Source: Subtercola boreus (GTDB lineage: Bacteria > Actinomycetota > Actinomycetes > Actinomycetales > Microbacteriaceae). Taken from it: a DNA stretch of 64,000 nt. Shown here one piece after another: positions 1 to 9,238 of this stretch. The position numbers and the translations under genes are program-made. Position 1 is the first letter of the stretch; each line of letters begins with the position of its first letter. Where the stretch lies: positions 3,472,001-3,536,000 of the forward strand of contig NZ_VFOO01000001.1 of NCBI RefSeq assembly GCF_006716115.1, given 5' to 3'. Under the pieces are notes generated by a model. That model searched no databases. It was not told the DNA's origin and worked only from the letters and a program-made list of their open reading frames with translations.

Positions 1-910
1 TGCGTGACGCGGTGCTGTTCGAGGTGGTCGCAGACGAGTTTGATCAGCGCGCCGAGGCGGAACCGCTGAGGCTGGATGACCGGGATCCCGAGCGCGATGA
101 GGGGTTCCGCGGTGACCGGTCCCACGGCTGCCGCCAGGACGGCCGACCGGAACCCCCCGGCCACCTCGTTCAGTCTGCCGAGCGCTTCGGCGGTGCTGAT
201 GAGTGCGTGCACAGCCGGCGCGCTCGTGAACGTGACCGCGTCGAGTTGCTGTCCCGCGATGGCCTCGATGAGACGCTCGACCCGCGGATCGGTGGTGTCG
301 GGGCTCAGCCAGCGGTAGGGCGCGACGGTGAGCACCCGGTGCCCTGCGGCGCGCAGCCGGTCGAGTTGGTGTTCGTCGGTGTAGCCGTGCAGCTGGATGG
401 CGACGGTCTGCGGGCTCGAGAAGTCGTTCAGAGTCTTCGTCACGAGACTCGCGGTGGTCTCCTGGTCGCTCATGCCCGTGTCATTGAGTCCAGCCGCGCG
501 GATGCCGCCCCGAGCCTTCGGCCCGCGCACCAGGATGGTCGTGTCCTTCAGGGCGTCGAGCAGCTCGTCGCCGAGGCCATCGGCGTCGGCGACTTCGAAC
601 CATCGGCGGATGCCATACGACGTCGTCGCCAGCAGAACGTCGGGCCGGGCGGCGATCATGGCGCGAGTGTCGGCCAGGATGGGTTCGTCATCGACCCGGT
701 CGGCCATCTTCAGGGTGGGCGCGTGGAGCACGGTCGCCCCCCGGCGCTTCAGCGCGTCGATGAGGTCTTCTGATCGGCGATCGCTCGTCACCCCGATGCG
801 GAAGCCGTCGAGCTGGTCGAAGCGGAACCCGACGGGGGCGGCATCCGTGGCCGGAGCACCGGCGGGAGCCGCCCCTGCCTCGGCGCGACCACTGTCCTCG
901 GCCACGCGGA

Positions 911-914
<4 letters not shown>
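1..914 (-). CDS. hemD: uroporphyrinogen-III synthase, 3' end cut by window edge
   Basis: This reads leftward from a GTG that overlaps the cobA stop (GTGA) and stays open to position 1, about 304 codons. After a short Ala/Gly-rich leader the translation has FDQLDGFRIGVTSDRR, then LLATTSYGIRRWFEVAD, ILVRGPKARGG, and later FTSAPAVHALI and AVGPVTAEPLIALG. These are the alternating half-domains of uroporphyrinogen-III synthase, which closes and flips ring D of hydroxymethylbilane. The synthase region is nearly complete, and the open frame beyond it hints at a C-terminal extension, which some actinobacterial HemD proteins have as a DNA-binding domain. That part lies outside the window. It is last in a nirB-cobA-hemD operon, so its product probably feeds siroheme for NirB. 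Confidence 0.82.
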
Positions 915-1683
<769 letters not shown>

Positions 1684-1687
<4 letters not shown>

Positions 1688-4275
1688 GCGCCCTCGCGAA
1701 CGGGGATCCGTGTCCCGGCCAGCAGGACGCCCTTGCCCTCGGCCCGCTCGGCATCGGTCGGCGGCCGGGACTGGCCCCGTTCGGCGACCCGGAGGTGGCT
1801 CGGGTCGGCCTCGTGCGGGGCGTTGACGAACGTGCGGAACCGGCGGAGCCGTTCCGGGTCCTTCAGGGTGGCAGCCCATTCGTCCTCGTAGTTGTCGATG
1901 TGCCTGGCCATCGCCGACTCGAGCTCGTCGGCCAGGCCGAGTGAATCGTTGACGACCACGTCGTACACGTGGGCGAGGCCGCCCTCGATCTCCTCCATCC
2001 ACCGGGCCGTGCGCTGCAGCCGGTCCCCGGTGCGGATGTAGTACATCATGAAGCGGTCGATGTAGCGCACCAGCGTCTCGTCGTCGATGTCTCCGACGAG
2101 CAGTTGACCGTGGGTCGGCTGGTAGCCGCCGTTGCCCCCGACATACATGTTCCAGCCCTGGTCGGTGGCGATGATACCGACATCCTTGCCCCGGGCCTCG
2201 GCGCATTCACGCGCGCACCCCGAGACGCCGAACTTGAACTTGTGGGGGGCACGAAGGCCCCGGTACCGCAGTTCGAGGCGCACGGCCATGGCGACAGCAT
2301 CCTGAACGCCGAACCGGCACCAGGTCGAGCCGACGCAGCTCTTCACGTTCCGGAGCGCCTTGCCGTAGGCCTGGCCCGACTCGAACCCGGCGTCGACGAG
2401 GCGGCGCCAGATGTCGGGCAGTTGGTCGAGGCGGGCCCCGAACATGTCGATCCGCTGGCCGCCGGTGATCTTCGTGTAGAGCCCGAAATCGATGGCGACC
2501 TGGGCGATGACAGCGAGCTTCTGCGGTGTCACCTCACCCCCGGGCATCCGCGGCACGACGGAGTAGGAGCCGTCACGCTGCAGGTTCGCGAGGGCACGGT
2601 CGTTGGTGTCCTGAAGGCCCGCGCGCCCATCGCCGAGAATGTAGCCCTGGTGCTGGCTGGCGATGATGGATGCGATGACCGGCTTGCAGATGTCGCACCC
2701 GCGCCCGGTTCCATACGTCGAGATGATCTCCTCGAATGAGGTCAGGCCGGTCACCCGCACAGTCTCGAAGAGTTCCTGCCGCGAGAGGGGGAAGTGCTCG
2801 CAGAGAGCCTTCGACACCGTGCGGCCCGACTTCACCAGCTCCGTTTCGAGGATCTTCTTCACGAGGGGCACGCAGGATCCGCACTGCGTGCCGGCTCGGC
2901 TGCACGTCTTCAAGGCGCCGAGCTCGGTGCACGGCTCTCCGTCGGGGGTGCCGATGCCGGCGACCGCCTCGCGGATGGTGTGCGCCGCCACGTTGTTGCA
3001 CGAGCAGACGAGCGCCGCGTCGGGCAGTTCCGTACTGACTGGCCCGTCGCCACCCGCCGCGCTCAGATACGCGCCGGGTTCGTCGGCGAGCACGGCGCCG
3101 AGCAGCGGCCGCAGCAGGGAGTACGGGCTGGCATCGCCCACGAAGACACCGCCGAGCAGCGTCTTGGCGTCGTCGGTCACCACGAGCTTCTGGTAGACCC
3201 CGCGCACGGGATCGGCATAGACCACTTCGAGTGCACCCACCGTCGCACCGAGCGCATCGCCGAAGCTCGCGACGTCGACACCGGCGAGCTTCAATTTGGT
3301 CGCGTCGTCGACCGTGGTGAACTCGGCCCCACCGCCGAGGATGCGGTCGGCCGCCACCTCGGCCATCGCATTGGCCGGAGCGACGAGCCCGGTGCAACGA
3401 CCCTCGAAAGAGGCGACCTCACCGATCGCGAAGACGTCTGGGGCCGATGATCGGCAGTCGGTTCCGATGACGACGCCGCCCCGCGGCCCGAGTTCGAGCC
3501 CTGCCTCGGCAGCCAGCTCGTCCCGGGGCCTGATCCCGATGGCGAAGACGACGAGGTCGGCCTCGAGGCGCTGCCCGTTGTTCAGCCGCACGCCCACCAC
3601 GGTGCTACCGTCGGCGGCGAGTTGGATGTCGCGGGGCCGGGTTCCGAGGTGGAGCGCGATGCCTTTGCTGTCGATGACCCGCCCCAACGCCTGGCCGGCG
3701 CCCTGGTCGAGTTGTGCAGACATCAGCCACGGCCCGGAGTGCACGAGAGCGGATTTCGCTCCGAGGGCCACCAGCCCGCCGGCCGCCTCAAGTCCGAGCA
3801 GTCCGCCGCCTGCGACCACAGCGCGCGGCGGACGACCCAGCGCGTCTGCCAGCCGGGCGACTTCGGCGCGCAGCCAGTCGACGTCGTCGATGGTGCGGTA
3901 GACGCGGATCTGTTCGGCACCGGGGATGTCGGGCACCGGCGCCGACGATCCGGTAGCCAGCACGAGCTGGTCGAACGGCAGACGCTGGCCGTCGCTCGTC
4001 TCGACGATGTGCCCGATCGGATCGATCGAGGTTGCAGAGATCCCTGACAGCACACGCACATGATCGGGATGCCATTCCGTCTGCGCCTGGAGTGACAGGT
4101 CGATCTCCGCATGCAGCCGTTGGCTGAGCGCCACCCGGTCATAGGGCGCGTGCGTCTCCTCGGAGATCACCGTGATCCGCACAGCCAGCTCGGGGTCGCG
4201 TGCACGAAGGGCGTCCGCGGCACGGTGGCCGGCAGGGCCTCCACCGATGATGATGATCTCGCGGGTCGTCGACAT
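1684..4275 (-). CDS. nirB: nitrite reductase [NAD(P)H] large subunit
   Basis: 863 residues. An N-terminal FAD pyridine-nucleotide reductase domain carries GGGPAGH (about residues 11-17) and a second dinucleotide fold GGGLLG (156-161). A BFD-like [2Fe-2S] domain has CSC at 424-426 and CGSC at 465-468. The C-terminal siroheme/[4Fe-4S] domain has the four ligand cysteines C647, C653, C687 and C691 (SCVGSTWC and GCARECAEA). It reduces nitrite to ammonia in the cytoplasm with NirD. The frame can start 45 nt further upstream at 4320, but MSTTREIIII is the usual family start. It is divergent from nirD, which is unusual since the two are normally co-directional, and is followed by cobA and hemD for its siroheme. 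Confidence 0.95.
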
Positions 4276-4320
4276 GTATTCGAGGCTACGTTCGCGGCAT
4301 GACGCCGTCGTTTCTCTCAT

Positions 4321-4413
4321 GTGACGGTCGCGTGACAGACACCCCTCACTCCGAACCGGTCACTGTGAGGCCCGTTTCACGCGCGCGTAACAGGGCAGCG
4401 CGCCAGCCGTAAC
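4321..4413. promoter_or_regulatory. nirB/nirD divergent control region with GlnR-like half sites
   Basis: The gap between nirB and nirD contains GTGAC at 4321 and 4332, 11 bp apart, and GTAAC at 4387 and 4409, exactly 22 bp apart. Actinobacterial GlnR boxes consist of GTNAC and GNAAC half sites repeating every 11 bp, so GTNAC elements recur every 22 bp. The spacing fits, but the intermediate GNAAC half sites between 4387 and 4420 keep only the leading G. Nitrogen control of nirBD by GlnR is known in other actinobacteria, which makes this a reasonable but unproven assignment. Confidence 0.35.
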
Positions 4414-4435
4414 ACAGCCGTCGTAGCGTCGGATC

Positions 4436-4759
4436 ATGACCTGGACCACCGCCTGCGCCACCGCCGAACTCGAGCCGCTCTGGGGCGAGACCGTTCTGCT
4501 CGACGGCCACCAGATCGCGCTCATCAAGATCTCCGACGATGAGCTCTACGCCGTCGGCAACCAGGACCCCCACACCGGCGCCTTCGTGATGGCCAGGGGC
4601 ATCGTCGGCTCCCGCGGCGACGTCCCCACGATCGCCTCGCCGCTGCACAAAGAGGTCTACGACCTCCGAACCGGTGCCGGGCTGTCTCATCCGGACTTGC
4701 GGATCGAGAGCTATCCGAGCCGGGTGGTCGACGGCATGGTCGAGGTGCACCTCCCGTGA
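4436..4759 (+). CDS. nirD: nitrite reductase small subunit
   Basis: 107 residues, the usual NirD length. The translation has VLLDGHQIALIKISDDELYAV, then NQDPHTGAF and SPLHKEVYDLRTG, the Rieske-like beta-fold of NirD. As is normal for NirD, the Cys/His pairs that would hold an iron-sulfur cluster in a true Rieske protein are absent. It acts as the partner of NirB in NADH-dependent nitrite reduction to ammonia. The ATG lies about 160 nt from the divergent nirB start, and the gene's stop overlaps the GTG of the chelatase that follows, so supply of siroheme and of the small subunit are coupled. Confidence 0.92.
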   Translation: MTWTTACATAELEPLWGETVLLDGHQIALIKISDDELYAVGNQDPHTGAFVMARGIVGSRGDVPTIASPLHKEVYDLRTGAGLSHPDLRIESYPSRVVDGMVEVHLP

Positions 4760-5517
4760 GCGCGCCCCTGGCAATCGATCCGCCGGCGCTCCTCGCGATC
4801 TCCCACGGCACATCGTCGACGATCGGCCAGCGCGCCGTGGCTGCACTCGTCGATGCGGTGGCGATCGGATGCCCGGTCACCGCCCTGCCCGGGCATGTCG
4901 ACGTGCAGCAGCCCGACGTTCCCACTGTGCTCTCCTCTCTGCCCCGAGGCCGGGCCGCCGTGATCGTGCCCCTGTTGCTGAGTGCAGGGTTCCATGTTCA
5001 CGTCGACCTGGTGAACGATGCGTCCGTCGACGACCGCATCGTGACCGTCGCCCGTGCTCTGGGGCCCGACGACCGTCTCGTTCGTGTGCTCGCCCGACGC
5101 CTCGGTCAGGCGGGCCTCCTCCCTGACGACGCCGTCGTGCTCGGCTGCGCCGGGTCGAGCGATTCGCGCGCCGTCGACGACTGCTTCGAGATGGCCCGCC
5201 GCCTCGGAGTGGTGCTGCATCGGCCGGTGACGGTCGGATTCATCAGCGCCTCCGCACCCGCACTGCCCTCCGCCATCGCCGAAGCGCGACGGCTGAACCC
5301 GGGCCGCAGGGTGGTCGTCAGCACCTATCTGCTCGCCCCGGGGTACTTCAACGACCTCGCCCACGCGATGGATGCCGATCTGGCCACCGACCCGCTGCTG
5401 GTGCAGGATGCCGCGGCGCCACCCGAGATCGTCTCGATCGTGCTCGATCGCTACGCCGAGTCCGCCGCCGAAACCGCTGCCAGGCAGAGACCTCACACGC
5501 GCCTCGTGGCCTCGTGA
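4756..5517 (+). CDS. sirohydrochlorin chelatase-like protein (CbiX/SirB family)
   Basis: 253 residues starting at a GTG that overlaps the nirD stop (GTGA). The first half has LLAISHGTSS near the N-terminus and VPLLLSAGFHVHVDL in the middle, the metal-binding His region of CbiX/SirB. The second half repeats the fold (VVLGCAGSSDSRAVDD, VVVSTYLLAPGYFNDL), so this is a two-domain CbiX-long-like form. It would insert ferrous iron into sirohydrochlorin to make siroheme for NirB. The alternative, a cobalt chelatase for cobalamin, is less likely in this nitrite-reductase setting. No precorrin-2 dehydrogenase gene is visible next to it. Confidence 0.85.
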   Translation: MSAPLAIDPPALLAISHGTSSTIGQRAVAALVDAVAIGCPVTALPGHVDVQQPDVPTVLSSLPRGRAAVIVPLLLSAGFHVHVDLVNDASVDDRIVTVARALGPDDRLVRVLARRLGQAGLLPDDAVVLGCAGSSDSRAVDDCFEMARRLGVVLHRPVTVGFISASAPALPSAIAEARRLNPGRRVVVSTYLLAPGYFNDLAHAMDADLATDPLLVQDAAAPPEIVSIVLDRYAESAAETAARQRPHTRLVAS

Positions 5518-5647
5518 GCAGAACGTTACCGGGCGGCAATCGCCACGAAACCGCCGCCGGTGGTTGCCGATGGTCGACTGTGACCACGACCCACCCACGC
5601 TCCGCCCCATCCTCTCCTCACACTCACCCGCTCTCGAAAGGAACCCG

Positions 5648-6901
5648 ATGCCGAATCTCTTCACCCCCTACACGCTGAAAGGCGTCACGCTGCGGAACCG
5701 CATCGCGATGTCGCCGATGACCATGTACCGCTCCACCGATGGGAAGCTCGACGACTTCCACCTGATGTACCTCGGGGCCCGCGCGGCCGGCGGCTTCGGT
5801 CTCGTGTTCCCCGAACAGATCGCCATCACCCCTGACGGGCGCACCACCACCCACTGCGCCGGTCTCTACAACGACGATCAGATCGAGGGCCACAAGCGCA
5901 CCGTCGACATGATCAAATCGATGGGCGGCGTAGCCGCCATCCAACTCGGCCACACCGGCCGCAAAGGCAGCCTCGTCACCCCCTGGGAAGGCGGGCACAT
6001 GCTTCCCCCGGAGCACGAAGCCGGCTGGGAGACCCGCGCGCCCTCCGCGATCGCCTACGGCGGGGACATGCCCTACGTGCCCCGCGCACTCACCGTCGAG
6101 GAGATCGCGCAGCTGATGCAGGACTATGCAGACACGGCAGCGCGGGCGGTCGAAGCCGGCTACGAGTGGATCGAGATGCACTTCGCCCACGGCTACCTCG
6201 GCAGCGAGTTCTTCTCCCCCCTCGCCAACCAGCGCACCGACCAGTACGGCGGCAGCCTCGAGAACCGCACCCGCTTCCACCTCGAAGCGCTCGACGCCGT
6301 GCGCGCGGTGCTGCCCGACCGCATCCCCCTCACCATGCGCCTCGGCATCGACGACCTGCACCCTGACGGCGTCACCGTGGACGAGTCCGTGACCGCGATC
6401 GGCTGGATGAAAGACCACGGCCTCGACCTGGCCGACCTGAGTATCGGATTCAACACCGACAACATGAGCGGCGACATCCCGATCGGCGTGCTCGGCGGCA
6501 TGGTCAAGAACGCCACGCGCGTCAAAGAGGAGGTGGGCATTCCAGTCGCCACCAGCTGGAACCTCGGGCAGCCCGAGATCGCCAACCGCGTCATCGAAGA
6601 GAACCTGCTAGACCTCGTCTACCTCGGCCGCCCGGCCCTGGCGAACGCGCACTGGCCGGTCTACGCGGCCCGCGTGCTGGGCTACGCCGACCCCTTCAGC
6701 CTGGTGCCCGAGGACTGGGCCTGGTGGCTCCGCAACCTCCGCGGTGCCGATGAAGCCATCGGCTGGCCCGCCGCCACCAACGGCGCCTCCCTCACCCAGG
6801 TCGCCGGAGTCGCCGCATCGGCCCCGGTCATCGAAGAGTCGCCGGCCCCCGTGAGCATCGACTTCGCCGAGGAGCGCGAAGAAGAGCTCGAGGTCGCCTG
6901 A
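5648..6901 (+). CDS. NADH:flavin oxidoreductase, old yellow enzyme family
   Basis: 417 residues, with a ribosome site (GAAAGGA) just before the ATG. The protein begins MPNLFTPYTLKGVTLRNRI and has GVAAIQLGHTGRKG, EMHFAHGYLGSEF, SPLANQRTDQYGGSLENRTRF and LVYLGRPALANAHWP. These are hallmarks of YqjM-type (thermophilic-like) OYE FMN barrel enzymes, which reduce activated C=C bonds with NAD(P)H. The tail, roughly the last 45 residues, is an acidic low-complexity extension that is unusual for the family. The gene stands alone: 130 nt separate it from the chelatase, and a strong hairpin follows. A frame extending upstream to 5372 is only open by chance across the chelatase gene. Confidence 0.9.
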   Translation: MPNLFTPYTLKGVTLRNRIAMSPMTMYRSTDGKLDDFHLMYLGARAAGGFGLVFPEQIAITPDGRTTTHCAGLYNDDQIEGHKRTVDMIKSMGGVAAIQLGHTGRKGSLVTPWEGGHMLPPEHEAGWETRAPSAIAYGGDMPYVPRALTVEEIAQLMQDYADTAARAVEAGYEWIEMHFAHGYLGSEFFSPLANQRTDQYGGSLENRTRFHLEALDAVRAVLPDRIPLTMRLGIDDLHPDGVTVDESVTAIGWMKDHGLDLADLSIGFNTDNMSGDIPIGVLGGMVKNATRVKEEVGIPVATSWNLGQPEIANRVIEENLLDLVYLGRPALANAHWPVYAARVLGYADPFSLVPEDWAWWLRNLRGADEAIGWPAATNGASLTQVAGVAASAPVIEESPAPVSIDFAEEREEELEVA

Positions 6902-6916
6902 CCTCCAGGCTGATAA

Positions 6917-6960
6917 ACAATGAAGGCTCGAGCCCCCGGGAGGGCTCGAGCCTTCATTGT
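6917..6960 (+). terminator. intrinsic terminator hairpin after the OYE gene
   Basis: A perfect 19-bp stem (6917-6935 paired with 6942-6960) closes a 6-nt loop. It begins 15 nt after the OYE stop. No long U-run follows, only TTGTCTTA, which is common in high-GC actinobacteria. Confidence 0.85.
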
Positions 6961-7294
6961 CTTACCGCAGACGGGTCCCAGTTGAGGAGCTATTGAAGCT
7001 TGCGTGTCGATCCTCGGGTCGACTAAGACTCGTAACCAGTGCCCCAGAAAGGTAAGGTTTTCGAGACACAGGACGTGACTGTGGGATGCCGTGCTGAAAC
7101 GTGTTGTTTTGCAGGAGCCGTGTGTCTAGAAAACTCGTCTTGCTGCACTCGGTGTCTTGTCCCTGATTGGGAGGGTTATTGAGACGCAGGTCGGCGTTTC
7201 ATTGAACGCCGGGCAGCACCGCGATGGATATGGGCTGGGTGTAGGAGACGACCGTCATGGCGTTGGGGGGACCCGTCGCGCCGGTGCGGGGGCG
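6961..7294. other. gene-free stretch of lower GC, with a small hairpin
   Basis: About 330 nt with no convincing gene on either strand and visibly more A/T than its neighbours. The only clear structure is a 7-bp stem, CGGCGTT/AACGCCG at 7192-7211 with a 6-nt loop, which may terminate the leftward dehydrogenase gene. I could not recognise transposase or tRNA remnants in it. Confidence 0.5.
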
Positions 7295-8344
7295 TCAGGG
7301 CAGCAGGATCACCTTTCCGTTCAGGGTGCGGGACTCGGCGAGGGCGAGGGCGGCGGCGGCTTCGGTGAGGGGGAAGCGGGCGGCGATGTTGGCGGCGATG
7401 GTGCCGGTGCGGAGGAGCTCGAAGACGTGACTGAGGTCCTCTTCGAGATGACGACGGAAGCGGGCGGGGCGGAACCGGTGGCCCGCCCACAGGTCGTAGA
7501 AGGTGGCCTTCTTGCCGTTGGGCAGGGCGCTCCAGAGCATGGCCTTGCCGATGGCTTTCATGAACGGGAGGAGGAGGGGGCCGTCTCCGGCGGCGTCCTT
7601 CAGGATGGCGTAGGTCACCAGGGTTCCGCCGCGGCGGAGGAGCGAGAACGAGAGGGCGGTGTTGTCGCCGCCGATGTTGTCGAAGACTGCGGCGACGCCG
7701 GCGGGGGAGTGCTGGCGCACGAGAGTGGCCAGGTTCGGGTCGGCGTAGTCGACGGGGATGACGCCGGCGCGAAGGAGCGCATCGTGGTGGCGGGGGGAGG
7801 CGGCGTCGATGACGGTGACGCCGTGGTGCTTTGCGAGTTGGAGGAGGATGCCGCCCACCCCTCCGTTTGCGCCGAAGACGAGGATGGTCTGGCCGGGCTC
7901 GACCTTCGCAGTGCGGTGAAGCATCTGCCAGGCGGTGACGCCGTTGACGACGACGGTTTCGGCGTCCTCTGGGGTGATTCCGTCGGGCACGAGGATGCTG
8001 TCGCGGGCCTCGACGACGACGTGGGTCGCCCATCCGCCGGTCTTGGTCATGGTCGCCATCCGCTTGCCGATCAGTTGCTGGTCACCGCCGGGACCGACGG
8101 CGAGAACGCGGCCGACGAGGTCGTAACCGGGGGTGAAGGGGAAGGCGGGCTGGCCGAAGTAGCGGCCACGACGCATGGACTGCTCGGCAAAGGAGATTCC
8201 GGTGGCCTCCATCTGCACGAGGAGTTGGCCAGCGGCGGCCGTCGGGGTCTGGCCGGTGGCGAGCTGAAGGCCCGACGGGTCGACCAGGCCGGGCAGCACC
8301 ACCCGGGTGGTCGTGGTGGGAAGGAGTGTGTCTGAGGGGATCAT
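7295..8344 (-). CDS. zinc-independent MDR-type alcohol dehydrogenase / quinone oxidoreductase
   Basis: 349 residues from the chosen ATG, which has GGAAG 6 nt upstream. Other in-frame ATGs lie at 8350 and 8404. The medium-chain dehydrogenase fold is clear: GRYFGQPAFPFTPGYDLVGRV in the catalytic domain, and ILVFGANGGVGGILLQLAKH as the Rossmann NADP-binding loop. The cysteine/histidine zinc ligands are absent, so it belongs with the zeta-crystallin/quinone oxidoreductase branch. It probably reduces quinones or enones with NADPH. It is divergent from a TetR gene, and its promoter overlaps palindromic operators, so it is probably that regulator's main target. The substrate is unknown. Confidence 0.85.
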   Translation of the reverse strand: MIPSDTLLPTTTTRVVLPGLVDPSGLQLATGQTPTAAAGQLLVQMEATGISFAEQSMRRGRYFGQPAFPFTPGYDLVGRVLAVGPGGDQQLIGKRMATMTKTGGWATHVVVEARDSILVPDGITPEDAETVVVNGVTAWQMLHRTAKVEPGQTILVFGANGGVGGILLQLAKHHGVTVIDAASPRHHDALLRAGVIPVDYADPNLATLVRQHSPAGVAAVFDNIGGDNTALSFSLLRRGGTLVTYAILKDAAGDGPLLLPFMKAIGKAMLWSALPNGKKATFYDLWAGHRFRPARFRRHLEEDLSHVFELLRTGTIAANIAARFPLTEAAAALALAESRTLNGKVILLP

Positions 8345-8398
8345 GGTCATCTTCCGGATCGTCACCACATCGTGGCGAGCTGTCACGAAGTTAGTGGT

Positions 8399-8436
8399 CT
8401 TCACATTAGTGAAGGCCTGTTACTCTGTCAATAACA
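8399..8436. promoter_or_regulatory. promoter of the MDR gene with two palindromic operator candidates
   Basis: On the minus strand TTGACA (8431-8426) is followed after 17 nt by TAATGT (8408-8403), a plausible promoter for the dehydrogenase gene. A perfect palindrome, CTTCAC-ATTA-GTGAAG (8399-8414), covers the -10. A second one, TGTTA-N9-TAACA (8418-8436), covers the -35. Both lie just upstream of the divergent TetR gene, as expected for autoregulated TetR sites. Confidence 0.6.
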
Positions 8437-8454
8437 CTTCGGAAGGGTGGCGGC

Positions 8455-9183
8455 ATGAGTTCGACGGCCAGGCCCACAAGGCGCGATGAGCGGCGAGCCC
8501 AGACGGTGCAGGAGATCAAGCAGCTCGCCATGGAACAGATCAGGGTGGGCGGCCCCGACGCCGTGTCCCTGAGCGGGATCGTGCGCGAGATGTCGATGTC
8601 GCCCGCAGCGGTGTACCGGTACTTCGCGAACCGGGATGCCCTCCTGGCCGACCTCGTCGTCGATGCCTACGACGAGCTGGCCGACTACCTCACGGATCTG
8701 GGAGGCGCGCAGGGGTCGCCGGAAGGGCGGTTGGGTGCCGTACTCCGCGGCAGCCGAACGTGGGCCCTCGAGCATCCGAATGCCTATCGGTTGATCTTCC
8801 AGACCAGCATCGGCTCCGGCAAGGATTTCGCTGCGGACCGCACCATCCCCGCGGCATCCCGGAGCATGACGGTGATCATCGGCGCCCTGGCGGGAGTGGC
8901 CGGGCACGCGACATCCAAGCCCGCGACATCCGGGCCCGCAGGCAGCGGCACGCCCGTGAGCGCAGAGGTGACCGAGACCTTCCGCGTCTGGGCGGAGCGC
9001 TCGGGTCTGACCGAATTCCCCGCCGACGTTCTGATGCTCGGGTTCCTCACCTGGACGAGGGTGCACGGAATCATCAGCCTCGAACTCGGCGGCCACCTCG
9101 CGGCCACCGGCATCGGCGCCGAGGTCATCTTCGAGACCGAGGTGGCGAACATCCGCTCGCAGGCGGAGCGCCTGCCCCGGTGA
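8455..9183 (+). CDS. TetR/AcrR family transcriptional regulator
   Basis: 242 residues. The N-terminal helix-turn-helix is typical: AVSLSGIVREMSMSPAAVYRYFANRDALLADLV, about residues 39-70. The C-terminal ligand domain, with SRTWALEHPNAYRLIFQTSIG and WTRVHGIISLELGGHL, resembles the WHG-containing class of TetR C-termini. It probably represses the divergent MDR dehydrogenase gene and itself through the palindromes at 8399-8436. The downstream MFS exporter, in the same direction after about 55 nt, may belong to the same response. The ligand cannot be told from sequence. Confidence 0.9.
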   Translation: MSSTARPTRRDERRAQTVQEIKQLAMEQIRVGGPDAVSLSGIVREMSMSPAAVYRYFANRDALLADLVVDAYDELADYLTDLGGAQGSPEGRLGAVLRGSRTWALEHPNAYRLIFQTSIGSGKDFAADRTIPAASRSMTVIIGALAGVAGHATSKPATSGPAGSGTPVSAEVTETFRVWAERSGLTEFPADVLMLGFLTWTRVHGIISLELGGHLAATGIGAEVIFETEVANIRSQAERLPR

Positions 9184-9238
9184 CGCGTGAGCCTGTTCGG
9201 TGCGTGGAGGACGGCGGAGACTGGCAGACTCACATGCT

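Noticed and set aside
6961-7294. Degenerate insertion sequence
   Set aside because: The stretch is lower in GC and gene-free, but I found no terminal inverted repeats, target duplication or transposase motif.
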